DNA from: Bacillota bacterium | GTDB taxonomy: Bacteria > Bacillota > Clostridia > Christensenellales > SZUA-584 | Assembly (NCBI GenBank): GCA_023399095.1 | Contig: JAEWQS010000048.1 | Span: 1-19,753 of the forward strand | DNA length: 19,753 nt | Direction: 5' to 3' | Shown here: piece after piece, positions 1 through 8,342 of the stretch | Position numbering within the stretch: position 1 is the stretch's first letter | Layout of the letters: each line of letters starts with the position of its first letter | Made by a program: the position numbers and the translations under genes | Notes under the pieces: generated by a model | What the model was told of the DNA's origin: nothing | The model's database searches: none | Seen by the model: only the letters and a program-made list of their open reading frames with translations

Positions 1-2018
1 CAGGTTACACATTTGCGGGCTGGGCGACCAGTGCTGATGGCGGGGTCGTCTATGAGGATGAAAAAAGCGTATTAAATCTTGCGTCAGAGGACGGCGCGTC
101 GGTGACGCTGTACGCCGTGTGGACATCGCATACCTACACGGTCAGTTACGATGCCAACGGCGGCTTGGGCACCACCGATTCGAGCAGCCATACCTACGAC
201 GAGGCAAAAACGCTCACGGCCAACGGCTTTGCAAAGACGGGCTATACCTTTTCGGGCTGGGCAATAAGTGCGGGCGGTACGGTCGTCTATTCCGGAGGAC
301 AGAGCGTATCAAACCTGACGTCGGAAGCCAGTGCGACGGTGACGCTATACGCCGTGTGGACGGCCAACACCTACACGATCGACTATAATACCAACGGTGG
401 CTCGGGCAGCACCGAATCAAGCAGCCACACCTATGATGTGGCGAAAACGCTCACGGCCAACGGATTCGCACGGACGGGCTACACCTTTATGGGCTGGGCA
501 GCCGGTGCGGGTGGCGCGGTCGTCTATGCGGATGAAGATAGCGTAAGCAACCTTGCGTCGGTAAGCGGTGCGACGGTGACGCTATACGCCGTGTGGACGG
601 CCAACACCTACACGATCGACTACGATGCCAACGGCGGTTCGGGCAGCACCGCTTCAAGCAGCCACATCTATGATGAGACCAAAGCACTGACGGCCAACGG
701 CTTCACACGGACGGGTTATACTTTTGCGGGCTGGGCAAACGACGCGTCCGGCCCAGTCAGCTATTCGGACGAACAGGGCGTATCAAACCTCACACCGGAA
801 GACGGCGTCGCGGTGACGCTGTATGCCGTTTGGACGGCCAACACCTACACGATAGACTATAACGCCAACGGCGGCTCGGGCAGTACCGAGTCGAGCAGCC
901 ACACCTATGACGAGGCAAAAACGCTGACGGTCAACGGTTTCACAAAGACTGGCTACACTTTTATGGGCTGGGCAGACGATGCGGACGGTGAAGTCGTCTA
1001 TTCAGATGGGCAAAGCGTAATAAACCTTGCATCGGAGGACAGCGCGACGTTGACACTGTACGCCGTGTGGAGGGCTAATACCTACATGGTCAGTTACGAT
1101 GCCAACGGAGGCTCGGGCAGCACCGCTTCGAGCAGCCACACCTATGATGAGGCAAAAACGCTGACGGCCAACGGATTTGCACGGACGGGTTACACCTTTG
1201 CGGGCTGGGCAACCAGTGCGCGCGGTGCGGCCATCTATTCCGACAGACAGAGTATAAATAACCATACGCCAGCGGACGGCGTAACGGTAACGCTGTACGC
1301 CGTGTGGACACCGCACATCTACACGGTCAGATACGATGCTAACGGTAGTTCGGGCAGTACCGCTTCAAGCAGCCACACCTATGATGAGGCAAAAACGCTG
1401 ACGGTCAACGGCTTTACTAAGACGGGCTACACTTTTATGGGCTGGGCAAACGATGCGGTCAGTGAGGTCGTCTATGCAGATGGACAGAGCGTATTAAACC
1501 TTGCATCGGAGGACGGCGAGGCGTTGACACTGTACGCCGTGTGGAGGGCTAATGCCTACACGATAGACTATAATGCCAACGGCGGCTCGGGCAGCACCGC
1601 TTCGAGCAGCCACACCTATGATGAGGCAAAAACGCTGACAGCGAATGGCTTCGCACGGACGGGTTACACCTTTGCGGGCTGGGCAACCAGTGCGCGCGGT
1701 GCGGTCGTCTATTCCGACGGACAGAGTATAAATAACCATACGCCAGCGGACGGCGTAACGGTGACGCTGTACGCCGTGTGGACACCGCATACCTACACAG
1801 TCAATTACGAGGCTAACGACGGCTCGGGCAGCACCGATTCGAGCAGCCACACCTACGACGAGGCAAAAACGCTGACGGCTAACGGTTTCACACGGACGGG
1901 CTACACCTTTGTTGGCTGGGCAACAGAGGCAGGTGGTGCGGCTGTCTATACCGACGAACAAAACGTGATTAACCTCACATCGAAGAACGGCGCGACCATG
2001 ACGTTATACGCCGCATGG
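1..2018 (+). repeat. Array of 237-bp coding repeats (InlB B-type), eight complete copies plus one partial
   Basis: Complete copies begin at 123, 360, 597, 834, 1071, 1308, 1545 and 1782, each exactly 237 bp (79 codons), with a partial copy at 1-122. No copy differs in length, so copy number can change without a frameshift. Copies 4 and 6 share TLTVNGFTKTGYTFMGWA, and copies 5 and 7 share the segment with SARGA and SINNHTPADGV. The array therefore has a higher-order two-unit (474-bp) period, showing a recent dimer duplication. Confidence 0.9.
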
Positions 2019-2660
2019 GCACCTGTCTATTCGCTGACTTTAGTAAGTGGCTCGGGTAGCGGCTCATATGAAGCGGGAACACGGGTATCAATCACAGCCG
2101 ATGAAGCGCCGTCCGGGAAGGTTTTTGACAGGTGGGCAAGCAGCCGTGGCGGCACGTTTGAAGACGCCAGCAATGCCGACACTACGTTTACGATGCCAGA
2201 CCATGACGTGACATTGACGGCTAAATATAGAGATGCAGATGTGATACCCAAACCAGTGGCTACCTTGCCTGTGACGCTAAAGCCACTTTCCATACAGGCG
2301 GAAGAGTCAATGGGCATGATCATTGCCACTATCAACATTGACGATTTGCCCGAAGGCACAGCGTCAATTCAACTCCCGTCCGGAGAGATCATACAAATCG
2401 ATACGACACAAAAGGCGCTTGAGCTGCCAATCAGCCAAGGTGATTTGAACGAGAGTGGGGAGATTGTGCTAATTGCGCTGGATGAAGAAAATACACCTTT
2501 GGGCAATTATCTGATTGATTTATCAGATGATACCTGGCAGGTTGGCACAGCAGGTAGCGGGTCTGGATTTGTTTCGATGCTTGTTTGGATAGCGGTGGGT
2601 GTTTTAGTTATAGGTGTATCGTTAGGGATTATGGTGATATGGTATAAGAAGAAAAAGTGA
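1..2660 (+). CDS. Large cell-surface protein with InlB B-type repeats, C-terminal part (5' end outside window)
   Basis: The reading frame is open from base 3 of the window, so the gene starts upstream; the first GTG in frame (102) lies inside a repeat and is not a real start. Visible protein is about 885 residues. It is mostly tandem 79-residue repeats of the InlB B-repeat/Listeria-Bacteroides (Flg_new) type, marked by GYTFxGWA and VTLYAVW blocks. After these comes one divergent repeat (about bases 2019-2240, with FDRWASSRGG and TLTAKY), a roughly 90-residue linker or domain, a Gly/Ser stretch, one hydrophobic membrane segment (FVSMLVWIAVGVLVIGVSLG) and a KKKK tail ending at the TGA. There is no LPXTG motif, so anchoring is by the membrane segment. 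Proteins of this kind are usually surface-displayed adhesins or wall-associated stalks; the ligand cannot be told from this fragment. It is unrelated to the downstream sugar operon. Confidence 0.88.
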   Translation, partial: GYTFAGWATSADGGVVYEDEKSVLNLASEDGASVTLYAVWTSHTYTVSYDANGGLGTTDSSSHTYDEAKTLTANGFAKTGYTFSGWAISAGGTVVYSGGQSVSNLTSEASATVTLYAVWTANTYTIDYNTNGGSGSTESSSHTYDVAKTLTANGFARTGYTFMGWAAGAGGAVVYADEDSVSNLASVSGATVTLYAVWTANTYTIDYDANGGSGSTASSSHIYDETKALTANGFTRTGYTFAGWANDASGPVSYSDEQGVSNLTPEDGVAVTLYAVWTANTYTIDYNANGGSGSTESSSHTYDEAKTLTVNGFTKTGYTFMGWADDADGEVVYSDGQSVINLASEDSATLTLYAVWRANTYMVSYDANGGSGSTASSSHTYDEAKTLTANGFARTGYTFAGWATSARGAAIYSDRQSINNHTPADGVTVTLYAVWTPHIYTVRYDANGSSGSTASSSHTYDEAKTLTVNGFTKTGYTFMGWANDAVSEVVYADGQSVLNLASEDGEALTLYAVWRANAYTIDYNANGGSGSTASSSHTYDEAKTLTANGFARTGYTFAGWATSARGAVVYSDGQSINNHTPADGVTVTLYAVWTPHTYTVNYEANDGSGSTDSSSHTYDEAKTLTANGFTRTGYTFVGWATEAGGAAVYTDEQNVINLTSKNGATMTLYAAWAPVYSLTLVSGSGSGSYEAGTRVSITADEAPSGKVFDRWASSRGGTFEDASNADTTFTMPDHDVTLTAKYRDADVIPKPVATLPVTLKPLSIQAEESMGMIIATINIDDLPEGTASIQLPSGEIIQIDTTQKALELPISQGDLNESGEIVLIALDEENTPLGNYLIDLSDDTWQVGTAGSGSGFVSMLVWIAVGVLVIGVSLGIMVIWYKKKK

Positions 2661-2678
2661 TTCATCAGATTTTCTTCT
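2647..2678 (+). terminator. Weak A/T-rich inverted repeat at the end of the surface-protein gene
   Basis: AGAAGAAAA (2647-2655) and TTTTCTTCT (2670-2678) form a 9-bp inverted repeat with a 14-nt loop spanning the stop codon. It could act as a weak terminator, but the stem is A/T-rich and no U-run follows. Confidence 0.25.
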
Positions 2679-2811
2679 GTATTTATATAGGAATTTTAGT
2701 CCTTTTCTTAAACGGTTGTGTTTTACCAGGAGAAGATAATATTAAATTGCATTAATCTCAGTCACTTTAGACAAAAAGACTCGTATTTACAGTCTTATTT
2801 GCTTGAAATCT

Positions 2812-2833
2812 GTGTGCCAACAGGTGTGCCAAC
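2812..2833. repeat. 10-bp tandem direct repeat GTGTGCCAAC
   Basis: GTGTGCCAAC occurs at 2812-2821 and 2824-2833 (12-bp period), about 85 bp before the tRNA-like sequence. On the - strand it encodes VGTPVGTQ followed by a short tail and a stop at 2795-2797, a sort of ending I associate with some clostridial integrases (from memory, not checked). Alternatively the direct repeats could be arm-type recombinase binding sites. Neither reading is proven. Confidence 0.45.
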
Positions 2834-2884
2834 GGATATGCATGATGTGCAGTATAAGCACCATAAAACGATGAAAAAGCCTTT

Positions 2885-2963
2885 ATTATGCGCTCATGTG
2901 ATAGCGATACATGCGAGACTTTTTAATCAAAGTATCCGGAGTTCGAATCTCTGGTGGGTCACC
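2885..2963 (+). pseudogene. Lysine-type tRNA remnant (3' half), probable attachment-site scar
   Basis: Bases 2936-2955 form a perfect tRNA T-arm: stem CGGAG/CTCTG with one G-U pair around the loop TTCGAAT. GTGGGTC (acceptor 3' strand) and ACC follow. Upstream, GACTTTTTAATC (2917-2928) resembles the anticodon region of tRNA-Lys(TTT), with one T too many. Any D-arm (GCGCTCATGTGATAGCG) is degenerate, and no 5' acceptor strand pairing with GTGGGTC is found. It is therefore not a functional tRNA. A tRNA 3' half kept next to an integrase remnant is what integration at a tRNA 3' end leaves behind. Confidence 0.6.
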
Positions 2964-2966
2964 GCG

Positions 2967-3004
2967 AAAGTGCCGATGAATACTAAGGCTTCGGCGCTTT
3001 TTTA
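2967..3004 (+). terminator. Rho-independent terminator after the tRNA remnant
   Basis: AAAGTGCCGA (2967-2976) pairs over 10 bp, with one G-U, to TCGGCGCTTT (2991-3000), and T-rich sequence follows. It sits 4 nt after the tRNA-like ACC end, where a tRNA gene terminator is expected. The stem begins with A's on the other strand, so it may work in both directions for the convergent integrase remnant. Confidence 0.7.
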
Positions 3005-3366
3005 ATTTTTCGATTTTTACATTGTATGTCTTTGGTGTGCCTATAGCATTTATGCCGCCCGTTAGTAACGATTCGGTCATGCTCGCGGTGGCGATCCATG
3101 GGCTTTGCCGGTATGAATAGGATTATGGTGGCGGCTTGCGTGCTCTGGCCGCTGACAACCGGTATAACTGCTTCGAGATGTGATATGTATGTATGCCGGC
3201 TGCAGTGCGGCGTCAGAATGCGCACATCTTTAGCCTGGCTGATAGCAGACCTATAAAAACTTGCGGTATTGGTTGGGCGCACCAATATAGTTGCGTGCTT
3301 TTTCAAGCCATTTTGGTATATGGTAATAATAGTATTTCGTTGATTCTCTGCATAATCCTTTGCCAT
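2983..3366 (-). pseudogene. Tyrosine recombinase (phage/ICE integrase) C-terminal fragment, decayed
   Basis: The - strand frame contains LTPHCSRHTYISHLEA, which matches the conserved HxxR box of tyrosine recombinases (H-x-x-R-H-T). A few residues on is SGQSTQAAT, resembling the family's GH box (SGHS.....T) with His changed to Gln. The spacing between the two boxes is about six residues too short. No N-terminal core-binding domain, first catalytic Arg or clear terminal Tyr motif can be seen. The fragment runs toward the tRNA remnant and ends in their shared terminator, the usual int/att layout. The exact bounds of the pseudogene are uncertain; the recognisable part is about 3120-3250. Confidence 0.55.
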
Positions 3367-3434
3367 AGAAGCTGAAAGAAAAGCTCATACTACATTTTTT
3401 AGATGAAATACACCATTATTTGATGCACCCAACA

Positions 3435-3462
3435 TTGAAAACCATTTTATGCATGTTATAAT
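3435..3462 (+). promoter_or_regulatory. Sigma-A-type promoter for the two-component genes
   Basis: TTGAAA (3435-3440), a 16-nt spacer and a perfect TATAAT (3457-3462) with an extended -10 TG at 3454-3455. The start of transcription would be near 3469, giving a leader of about 120 nt before the kinase ATG at 3588. No other good promoter is seen between 3366 and 3588. Confidence 0.7.
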
Positions 3463-3587
3463 ATAGATATTATCATACTGACGCTTCGTATATTTCAGGT
3501 TATTCCATAAGCTTTGCAGTTAATTAGTTCGCGTTGGGTCGATGTATACAACCAAACATGGACATCAGACGTCGAGGGGGAGCGCAC

Positions 3588-5306
3588 ATGAGAGGAAAAT
3601 TCACCAGAAGAACGATCAAGAAACGGATTATTTTGACCATTCTTCTGCTGATTGTGGTTCCGTCTATGATTGCTTTTTTTTCTATTTTAAGTATATATTC
3701 CACGCGTACGAACGCCACAGCGATCGATGCGAAAAAACAGGTGCTGATCCAGATCAACAAAAACATTAGCGTGAACTTGAATAGATACAGCGAACTGACC
3801 ATGCAGCTTTATTATAATACCGAGCTGATCAGCGCGATCGGAGCCCGGGAAAAAACCGAAGCTCAGCGATTATTGATCCGTGAATACCTGAATTCCTGCG
3901 TCAATTCCGATGCAAACCTGACGAGTGCGTATGTGACAATGCAGGATGAAATGATATTGACGGATAAAAGTTATCAGGCGATCACTACTTTCTTTAACGT
4001 CTATCAGGATGAGGTCGAAGCGAACAAAGGGAAGATGGTGTGGATACCGACGCAGCGTTTTGTCAGCATATATGGTAACAAGGAGAATGCGTTTGTCGCG
4101 GCGCGCTCCATTCGGAAGGATAATAAGCAAATCGGTATCATCTGGCTTTTTATCAACGAACGGTTTTTTAATAGTCTTTACGACGAGGGGGCGTTATCGG
4201 ACGGGTCGACCAGCGTCATTATATCGTCGGACGACGCGCTCATCAATGTTACGGGAGGCGGCGGCCTGCCCGACAGCTTTATGGATATCGTGACGGACCG
4301 GCAGGGCTCTAAGGTGGTGGATATCGGCGGTGAGCAGCATTTGATCGTCTATTCAGCCTCTAGCGAGAACGACTGGGTATACATCAATATCACGCCGGAA
4401 GCCACCATACTTATGGGTGTGCGTGCCATTCAGTCCATCATATTGGTTATAATCACGCTCTATGCGGGGCTCATTATACTGTTGGTGACGGTGCTAAATC
4501 GAAACGTTGTCAAACCGGTGCAGAGGCTGTCACTGGCTATCAACGACTTCGCCTCAGGTCAGATGGAAGTATCGGTAACGATGGACGGGGACGAGGAGAT
4601 CCGTCTGCTGGGGAAGAACTTCAATGATATGGTACGCAAGATCACCGCTTTGATGGAAGAGGTCAAAAACGAGGAGGCGGCCAAGAACAACGCTAAAGTC
4701 AGGGCGCTTTCCATGCAGATATCGCCCCATTTCATTTACAATACGCTGAATTCGATCAAATGGATTGCGGAGATGAACAAGCAGGAAAACATCCGGCGAA
4801 TGCTTCAGGCCATGATCACATTTCTGAAAGGCGTGGCCCAGAACCGCGATTTTGTGACGTTTCGCGAGGAACTCACCCTGATCGAAAGCTATCTCGATAT
4901 CCAAAAAATCCGCTACATGAATTTCGACGTTCAGTACGAGATCCATCCGGATACACTCGACTGCGTGGTAGGCAAGCTGCTGCTGCAGCCCATCGTAGAG
5001 AACGCGATTCTGCACGGCATTGCGAACGAGCAAAACGGGTTGATACGAATCGCTGCCGCGCTGCAGGGGGATGCACTCATTCTGACTGTGGAGGACAATG
5101 GGAAGGGTTTTGACATCAGGGGGATATCAGAAGACGGCAAGCCCATGGAACTGGGGCATGTTGGACTGGCCAACGTATGCGAGCGCATCCGGCTCGAGTA
5201 CGGAGAAAAATACGGCGTGGAGGTCGACAGCAGGGTGGGGGAGGGCACGAAGGTCACCATGCGCCTGCCGGTTGTGCGAAATTCGGAGATGGAGAATAAT
5301 CAATGA
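3588..5306 (+). CDS. Two-component sensor histidine kinase, YesM/LytS-like
   Basis: A 572-residue membrane sensor kinase. It has a first membrane segment at about residues 14-37, an extracytoplasmic sensing region (about 38-280), a second membrane segment at about 282-305, a HAMP linker, then the His_kinase domain with ISPHFIYNTLNSI (phospho-acceptor His381). The HATPase domain follows, with N-box QPIVENAILHG (Asn472), DNGKGF (Asp503) and GLANVCERI. This is the domain order of YesM-type kinases, which pair with AraC-type regulators and usually control carbohydrate ABC uptake genes. A TTG at 3534 gives 18 more residues, but ATG 3588 has the good ribosome site (GAGGGGGAG at 3574-3582), so I chose it. 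The stop overlaps the regulator start. The ligand is probably an extracellular sugar or the loaded binding protein; that is inference from neighbours. Confidence 0.93.
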   Translation: MRGKFTRRTIKKRIILTILLLIVVPSMIAFFSILSIYSTRTNATAIDAKKQVLIQINKNISVNLNRYSELTMQLYYNTELISAIGAREKTEAQRLLIREYLNSCVNSDANLTSAYVTMQDEMILTDKSYQAITTFFNVYQDEVEANKGKMVWIPTQRFVSIYGNKENAFVAARSIRKDNKQIGIIWLFINERFFNSLYDEGALSDGSTSVIISSDDALINVTGGGGLPDSFMDIVTDRQGSKVVDIGGEQHLIVYSASSENDWVYINITPEATILMGVRAIQSIILVIITLYAGLIILLVTVLNRNVVKPVQRLSLAINDFASGQMEVSVTMDGDEEIRLLGKNFNDMVRKITALMEEVKNEEAAKNNAKVRALSMQISPHFIYNTLNSIKWIAEMNKQENIRRMLQAMITFLKGVAQNRDFVTFREELTLIESYLDIQKIRYMNFDVQYEIHPDTLDCVVGKLLLQPIVENAILHGIANEQNGLIRIAAALQGDALILTVEDNGKGFDIRGISEDGKPMELGHVGLANVCERIRLEYGEKYGVEVDSRVGEGTKVTMRLPVVRNSEMENNQ

Positions 5307-6799
5307 TTAGAATCGCGATTGTGGATGACGAGGTGCTCGTCAGGCAGGGGATCAAATCGTATATTGAAAGTGCAGGCGAGGAGATGGAGGTTGCGGGGAC
5401 GTTCTCCAACGCGAAGGATGTGATGGACTTTCTAAGCCGAAACAGCATCCACGTACTGATTACCGACATCAAAATGGCGCAAATGAACGGCGTGGAACTG
5501 ATACGCCATTGTGTGAACTGCCTCTATCCCATGGGTATTATTGTGCTGAGCTGCCACGACAGTTTTGAGTACGCGCGGGATGCCTTCGCGCTGGGCGCGG
5601 ATGCCTACCTGCTAAAGCACGAGGTAACGCAGCAGCAGCTTGTTGCCGAGATCAAAAAGACGTATATCCACCTGCGGAAAACGGCGGCAAACCGATGTGA
5701 AGCCCCCATAGAAATTTCTCTGAATGAGATGCCGCAATGGCCGGAGGGGCCTTGCACCGTTGCGAAGATCGGCTTCAGGGCAAAGTATGAACGGTTCACC
5801 CGTATAAACGGCAGCGCGGATAAAAAGGTCGTGCTGGACGTGGTGACTGAAATTATCAACTCAAATCGGATCGGACAGGTGTTCCGGCGCGGGGAGGATA
5901 TTCTGTTTCATATCGCGCTGGGCAGCGGAGATAACCGCGAGGTCACGAAGGAAAAGGCGGCGCTGGCCGAAAAACACCTGTATGCCAATATGCTGAACTA
6001 TTTTAACGAGCGCGTCTATCTGGCGGTAAGCGATCCATGCCCCAGTCCGGATACGATTCAGGCTGCCGTGGAACAGGCGGGAAGCGCGGCGGAAGCGGCG
6101 TTTTATGATACCGCCCATTCTTTATTCTTCTTCGCGGATCGAAAAACGCTGAATTCGGAGCAGCACGCCGTTTTCCACACCCGGCCCATCGATCTGCAGA
6201 GCGATGAATGGCGCGCCGGTTTTCAGGCTGATATGGAGGCGTATATATCGCATGCACGGGAGAATGCGCTTTCACCGCGAAAGCTGGTGCAGAACATGCA
6301 GGGCTTCCTATACAAACTGGAAGACTACCTGTTTTCCTATTATAACGCAACGTTTATCAGCCTGCCCGCAGATGCCGTGGTCGACCGCAGCATGCTGGAA
6401 GGAATGGATAATTGCGATACTGTCCGCCACTATGTGCAGTTTATTGTGGACAGCGCGATGTGTTACGTGAAGAGCCTCAAAGACAGTGATGCGGCGTTGC
6501 AACGTGTGGTGGAATATATCGATAACCATTACGCTTCGCCCATTACGCTGTCACTGCTGTCTGAGACGTTTCATATCAATCCGAGTTACCTGTGTAAGCT
6601 GTTCAGGGAAAGGATGGATAAAAGCTTTGTGTACTATCTCAACGATGTGCGCATCAGCCACGCGCGGAAGCTATTGGCTGGATCGCGGTTGTCCGTGGAC
6701 GAAATTGCGGAAAGAACAGGCTTTAACAACGCAAACTACTTCGTACGTGTGTTCAAAAAGACCACCGGAATGACCATCGGTGAATACCGGAAAAAGTGA
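5303..6799 (+). CDS. Response regulator with AraC-type DNA-binding domain, YesN-like
   Basis: A 498-residue regulator that starts within the kinase stop (ATGA overlap), so the two are translationally coupled. The N-terminal receiver domain shows IVDDE (acidic pocket), phospho-acceptor Asp55 in LITDIKMAQMNGVEL, and Lys105 in the LLKHEV block. A middle region of about 270 residues has no motif I recognise. The C-terminal residues from about 395 form an AraC/XylS double helix-turn-helix (LSLLSETFHINPSYLCKLFRE and the SVDEIAERTGFNNANYFVRVFKK block). The family activates nearby sugar transport and glycosidase genes, so the likely target is the promoter region before the binding-protein gene at 7011. 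Confidence 0.94.
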   Translation: MIRIAIVDDEVLVRQGIKSYIESAGEEMEVAGTFSNAKDVMDFLSRNSIHVLITDIKMAQMNGVELIRHCVNCLYPMGIIVLSCHDSFEYARDAFALGADAYLLKHEVTQQQLVAEIKKTYIHLRKTAANRCEAPIEISLNEMPQWPEGPCTVAKIGFRAKYERFTRINGSADKKVVLDVVTEIINSNRIGQVFRRGEDILFHIALGSGDNREVTKEKAALAEKHLYANMLNYFNERVYLAVSDPCPSPDTIQAAVEQAGSAAEAAFYDTAHSLFFFADRKTLNSEQHAVFHTRPIDLQSDEWRAGFQADMEAYISHARENALSPRKLVQNMQGFLYKLEDYLFSYYNATFISLPADAVVDRSMLEGMDNCDTVRHYVQFIVDSAMCYVKSLKDSDAALQRVVEYIDNHYASPITLSLLSETFHINPSYLCKLFRERMDKSFVYYLNDVRISHARKLLAGSRLSVDEIAERTGFNNANYFVRVFKKTTGMTIGEYRKK

Positions 6800-6810
6800 A
6801 GATTTTGAAC

Positions 6811-6845
6811 CTGAAAACCACAATTGTGAATCAGTATTTTTTTTT
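6811..6845 (+). terminator. Possible weak terminator after the response regulator
   Basis: CTGA (6811-6814) can pair with TCAG (6831-6834) around an inner CAC/GTG stem with loop AATT, followed by a run of nine T's (6837-6845). The stem is weak and interrupted, but the T-run and position fit partial termination between the regulatory and transport genes. The core CACAATTGTG (6819-6828) is also a perfect 10-bp palindrome and could be a protein site instead. Confidence 0.3.
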
Positions 6846-6869
6846 GAAACAACCTGCTAATAATCTGCA

Positions 6870-6898
6870 TTGAATGCCTTAGCTCAAATCTATAGTAT
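6870..6898 (+). promoter_or_regulatory. Candidate promoter for the transport/peptide/rhamnosidase genes
   Basis: TTGAAT (6870-6875), 17 nt, then TAGTAT (6893-6898); TATAGT two bases earlier is a closer -10 match but shortens the spacer to 15. An imperfect promoter is what one expects for an activator-dependent sugar operon. The 210-bp gap before the binding-protein gene is the largest between intact genes from the kinase to the rhamnosidase. Confidence 0.35.
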
Positions 6899-6909
6899 TT
6901 ACTTACAAG

Positions 6910-6932
6910 CTGAAATGAGAGCCGTATTTCAG
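6910..6932. promoter_or_regulatory. Inverted repeat, possible operator
   Basis: CTGAAAT (6910-6916) and ATTTCAG (6926-6932) form a 7-bp inverted repeat with a 9-nt spacer, centred about 23 bp after the candidate -10. A second short palindrome, CCGCATGCGG, lies at 6960-6969. Either could bind a regulator or fold in the leader RNA; there is no direct evidence which protein would bind. Confidence 0.35.
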
Positions 6933-7010
6933 AATTTAATATTTTAATTGCTTCGAGTGCCGCATGCGGTTCCTGTTGCTCAGTTCATTAAAAATTCAGG
7001 AGGTTTGCCT

Positions 7011-8333
7011 ATGAAGAAGTCGTTCAAGTTTATTGCGATGTTGCTGGTGCTGTTATCTGTTGCGTTCCTGACCTTGGGATGCACGCCGTCGGCGACGACA
7101 GATTCCCCAAATTCGGGGGATAAAAATGCAGATACTGCGGATACTGCAGATACTGCCGATGCACAATCTTCACAGCCATCAACGGAGAAGGCGAAACTGC
7201 TTATCTGGGAGCATACGCCACAGTTTGAAGAGCCGCTCAAACAGTTGATCGAAGCGTTTGAGGCGGAAAACCCAGATATTGATGTGGAATACGAGATCAA
7301 GACAGCCGACCAGTATTACAATCTGCTCGCGACTACCATTCAGGCGGGCGAGGCGCCGGACCTGTTCTGGACCAACGGCACCGCGACGTCTAATTACGGG
7401 GATTATGCAAGCCAAGGCGTGCTGATGGATCTCACGGACAAGGTGGACTATTCGATCTTCCCTGAAGCGGCGATGAAGCTGGTGGATATCGATGGACATT
7501 ACTACTCCACGCCCGGAGCCACCGTCGATACGCGTGCCGTGTACTACAACAAGGATATCTTTGAGGAACTGGGCCTCAGCGTACCGAAAACGCTTGACGA
7601 GTTTGAAGCGAATATGCAGACCATACTGGACGCGGGGTATGTGCCTTTGGCGCTGGGCGGAAGCTTCTTCTGGAGCACGCTGTTCACGTTTGAGCCTATC
7701 CTTGCCGCTATGGAACCCGACTGGCTGCAGGCGGCGGCAAAAAACGAAGCCAGGGTAAACGACCCGCGCGTTGCTGCAGTATGGGAAAAGATGATTGAGT
7801 GGGGCAACAAAGGATATTTCGGAGCCGGATACCTGGGCGTTGACGAGGGCGGTCAACTGCTGGCGTTCTCCAAGGGCGAGGCAGCCATGACCATGACCGG
7901 GTCCTGGAACGTTTCCACATTCGCAAGCAACAATCCGGATCTTAATTACGGTGCATTTCAGTTGCCCGCGAAGGACGGCACAAGGCCGATGATCGTGACG
8001 TACGCCTGTGGTATGTCGGTATCGGCCAACACTGAATATCCGGAAGCTGCAGTCAAGTTTGCGCAGTTCCTCGCCAGCGTGAAAGGCCAGACCATTTGGG
8101 TCAAGGCGCTTAATGTTGTGCCGGGTCTGCCGGATGTGGTCTCGGAAGATCCCGTTATTGCCGAAATGACACTTCATGACATACTGGTGGAGAGCTTTTA
8201 TAGCATACTGGGCGATTTCGCCAGCGAAGACGGAAATCCGGGTCAGATCATGGAGGAAGACGCCACCAAGGTGTTGTCGGGCAGTTTGACGCCCCAAGAG
8301 TTCTTAGATTCGCTTGATGCGTTAATGCAGTAA
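7011..8333 (+). CDS. Extracellular sugar-binding lipoprotein of an ABC importer
   Basis: A 440-residue solute-binding protein of the SBP_bac_1 (UgpB/MalE) type. The N-terminus is a lipoprotein signal: MKKSFKF, a hydrophobic core, then LTLGC with Cys24 as the lipidated residue. A flexible Ala-Asp-Thr repeat linker (about residues 40-50, from 9-bp DNA repeats at 7128-7160) leads into the binding fold, which starts at KLLIWEHTPQFEEPLKQLIEAFE. The GEAPDLFWTNG and GEAAMTMTGSW blocks are typical of the family. ATG 7011 is chosen because AGGAGG (6999-7004) precedes it; an in-frame TTG at 6948 is not credible and would disrupt the signal peptide. The rhamnosidase and rhamnose isomerase downstream suggest a rhamnosyl oligosaccharide or glycoside as ligand (inference). 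Confidence 0.93.
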   Translation: MKKSFKFIAMLLVLLSVAFLTLGCTPSATTDSPNSGDKNADTADTADTADAQSSQPSTEKAKLLIWEHTPQFEEPLKQLIEAFEAENPDIDVEYEIKTADQYYNLLATTIQAGEAPDLFWTNGTATSNYGDYASQGVLMDLTDKVDYSIFPEAAMKLVDIDGHYYSTPGATVDTRAVYYNKDIFEELGLSVPKTLDEFEANMQTILDAGYVPLALGGSFFWSTLFTFEPILAAMEPDWLQAAAKNEARVNDPRVAAVWEKMIEWGNKGYFGAGYLGVDEGGQLLAFSKGEAAMTMTGSWNVSTFASNNPDLNYGAFQLPAKDGTRPMIVTYACGMSVSANTEYPEAAVKFAQFLASVKGQTIWVKALNVVPGLPDVVSEDPVIAEMTLHDILVESFYSILGDFASEDGNPGQIMEEDATKVLSGSLTPQEFLDSLDALMQ

Positions 8334-8342
8334 ACATGGCGG

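Noticed and set aside
1..2018. CRISPR-like or non-coding satellite array
   Set aside because: The 237-bp units are in frame and encode InlB-type repeats; there are no short repeats with unique spacers.
2718..3005. A 95-codon + strand ORF across the tRNA remnant
   Set aside because: It reads straight through the tRNA T-arm and the terminator stem, has no good ribosome site and resembles no protein.
7179..8297. A 372-codon - strand ORF opposite the binding-protein gene
   Set aside because: It is a shadow of a clearly recognised lipoprotein gene: composition is Arg/His-rich and it has no domain similarity.
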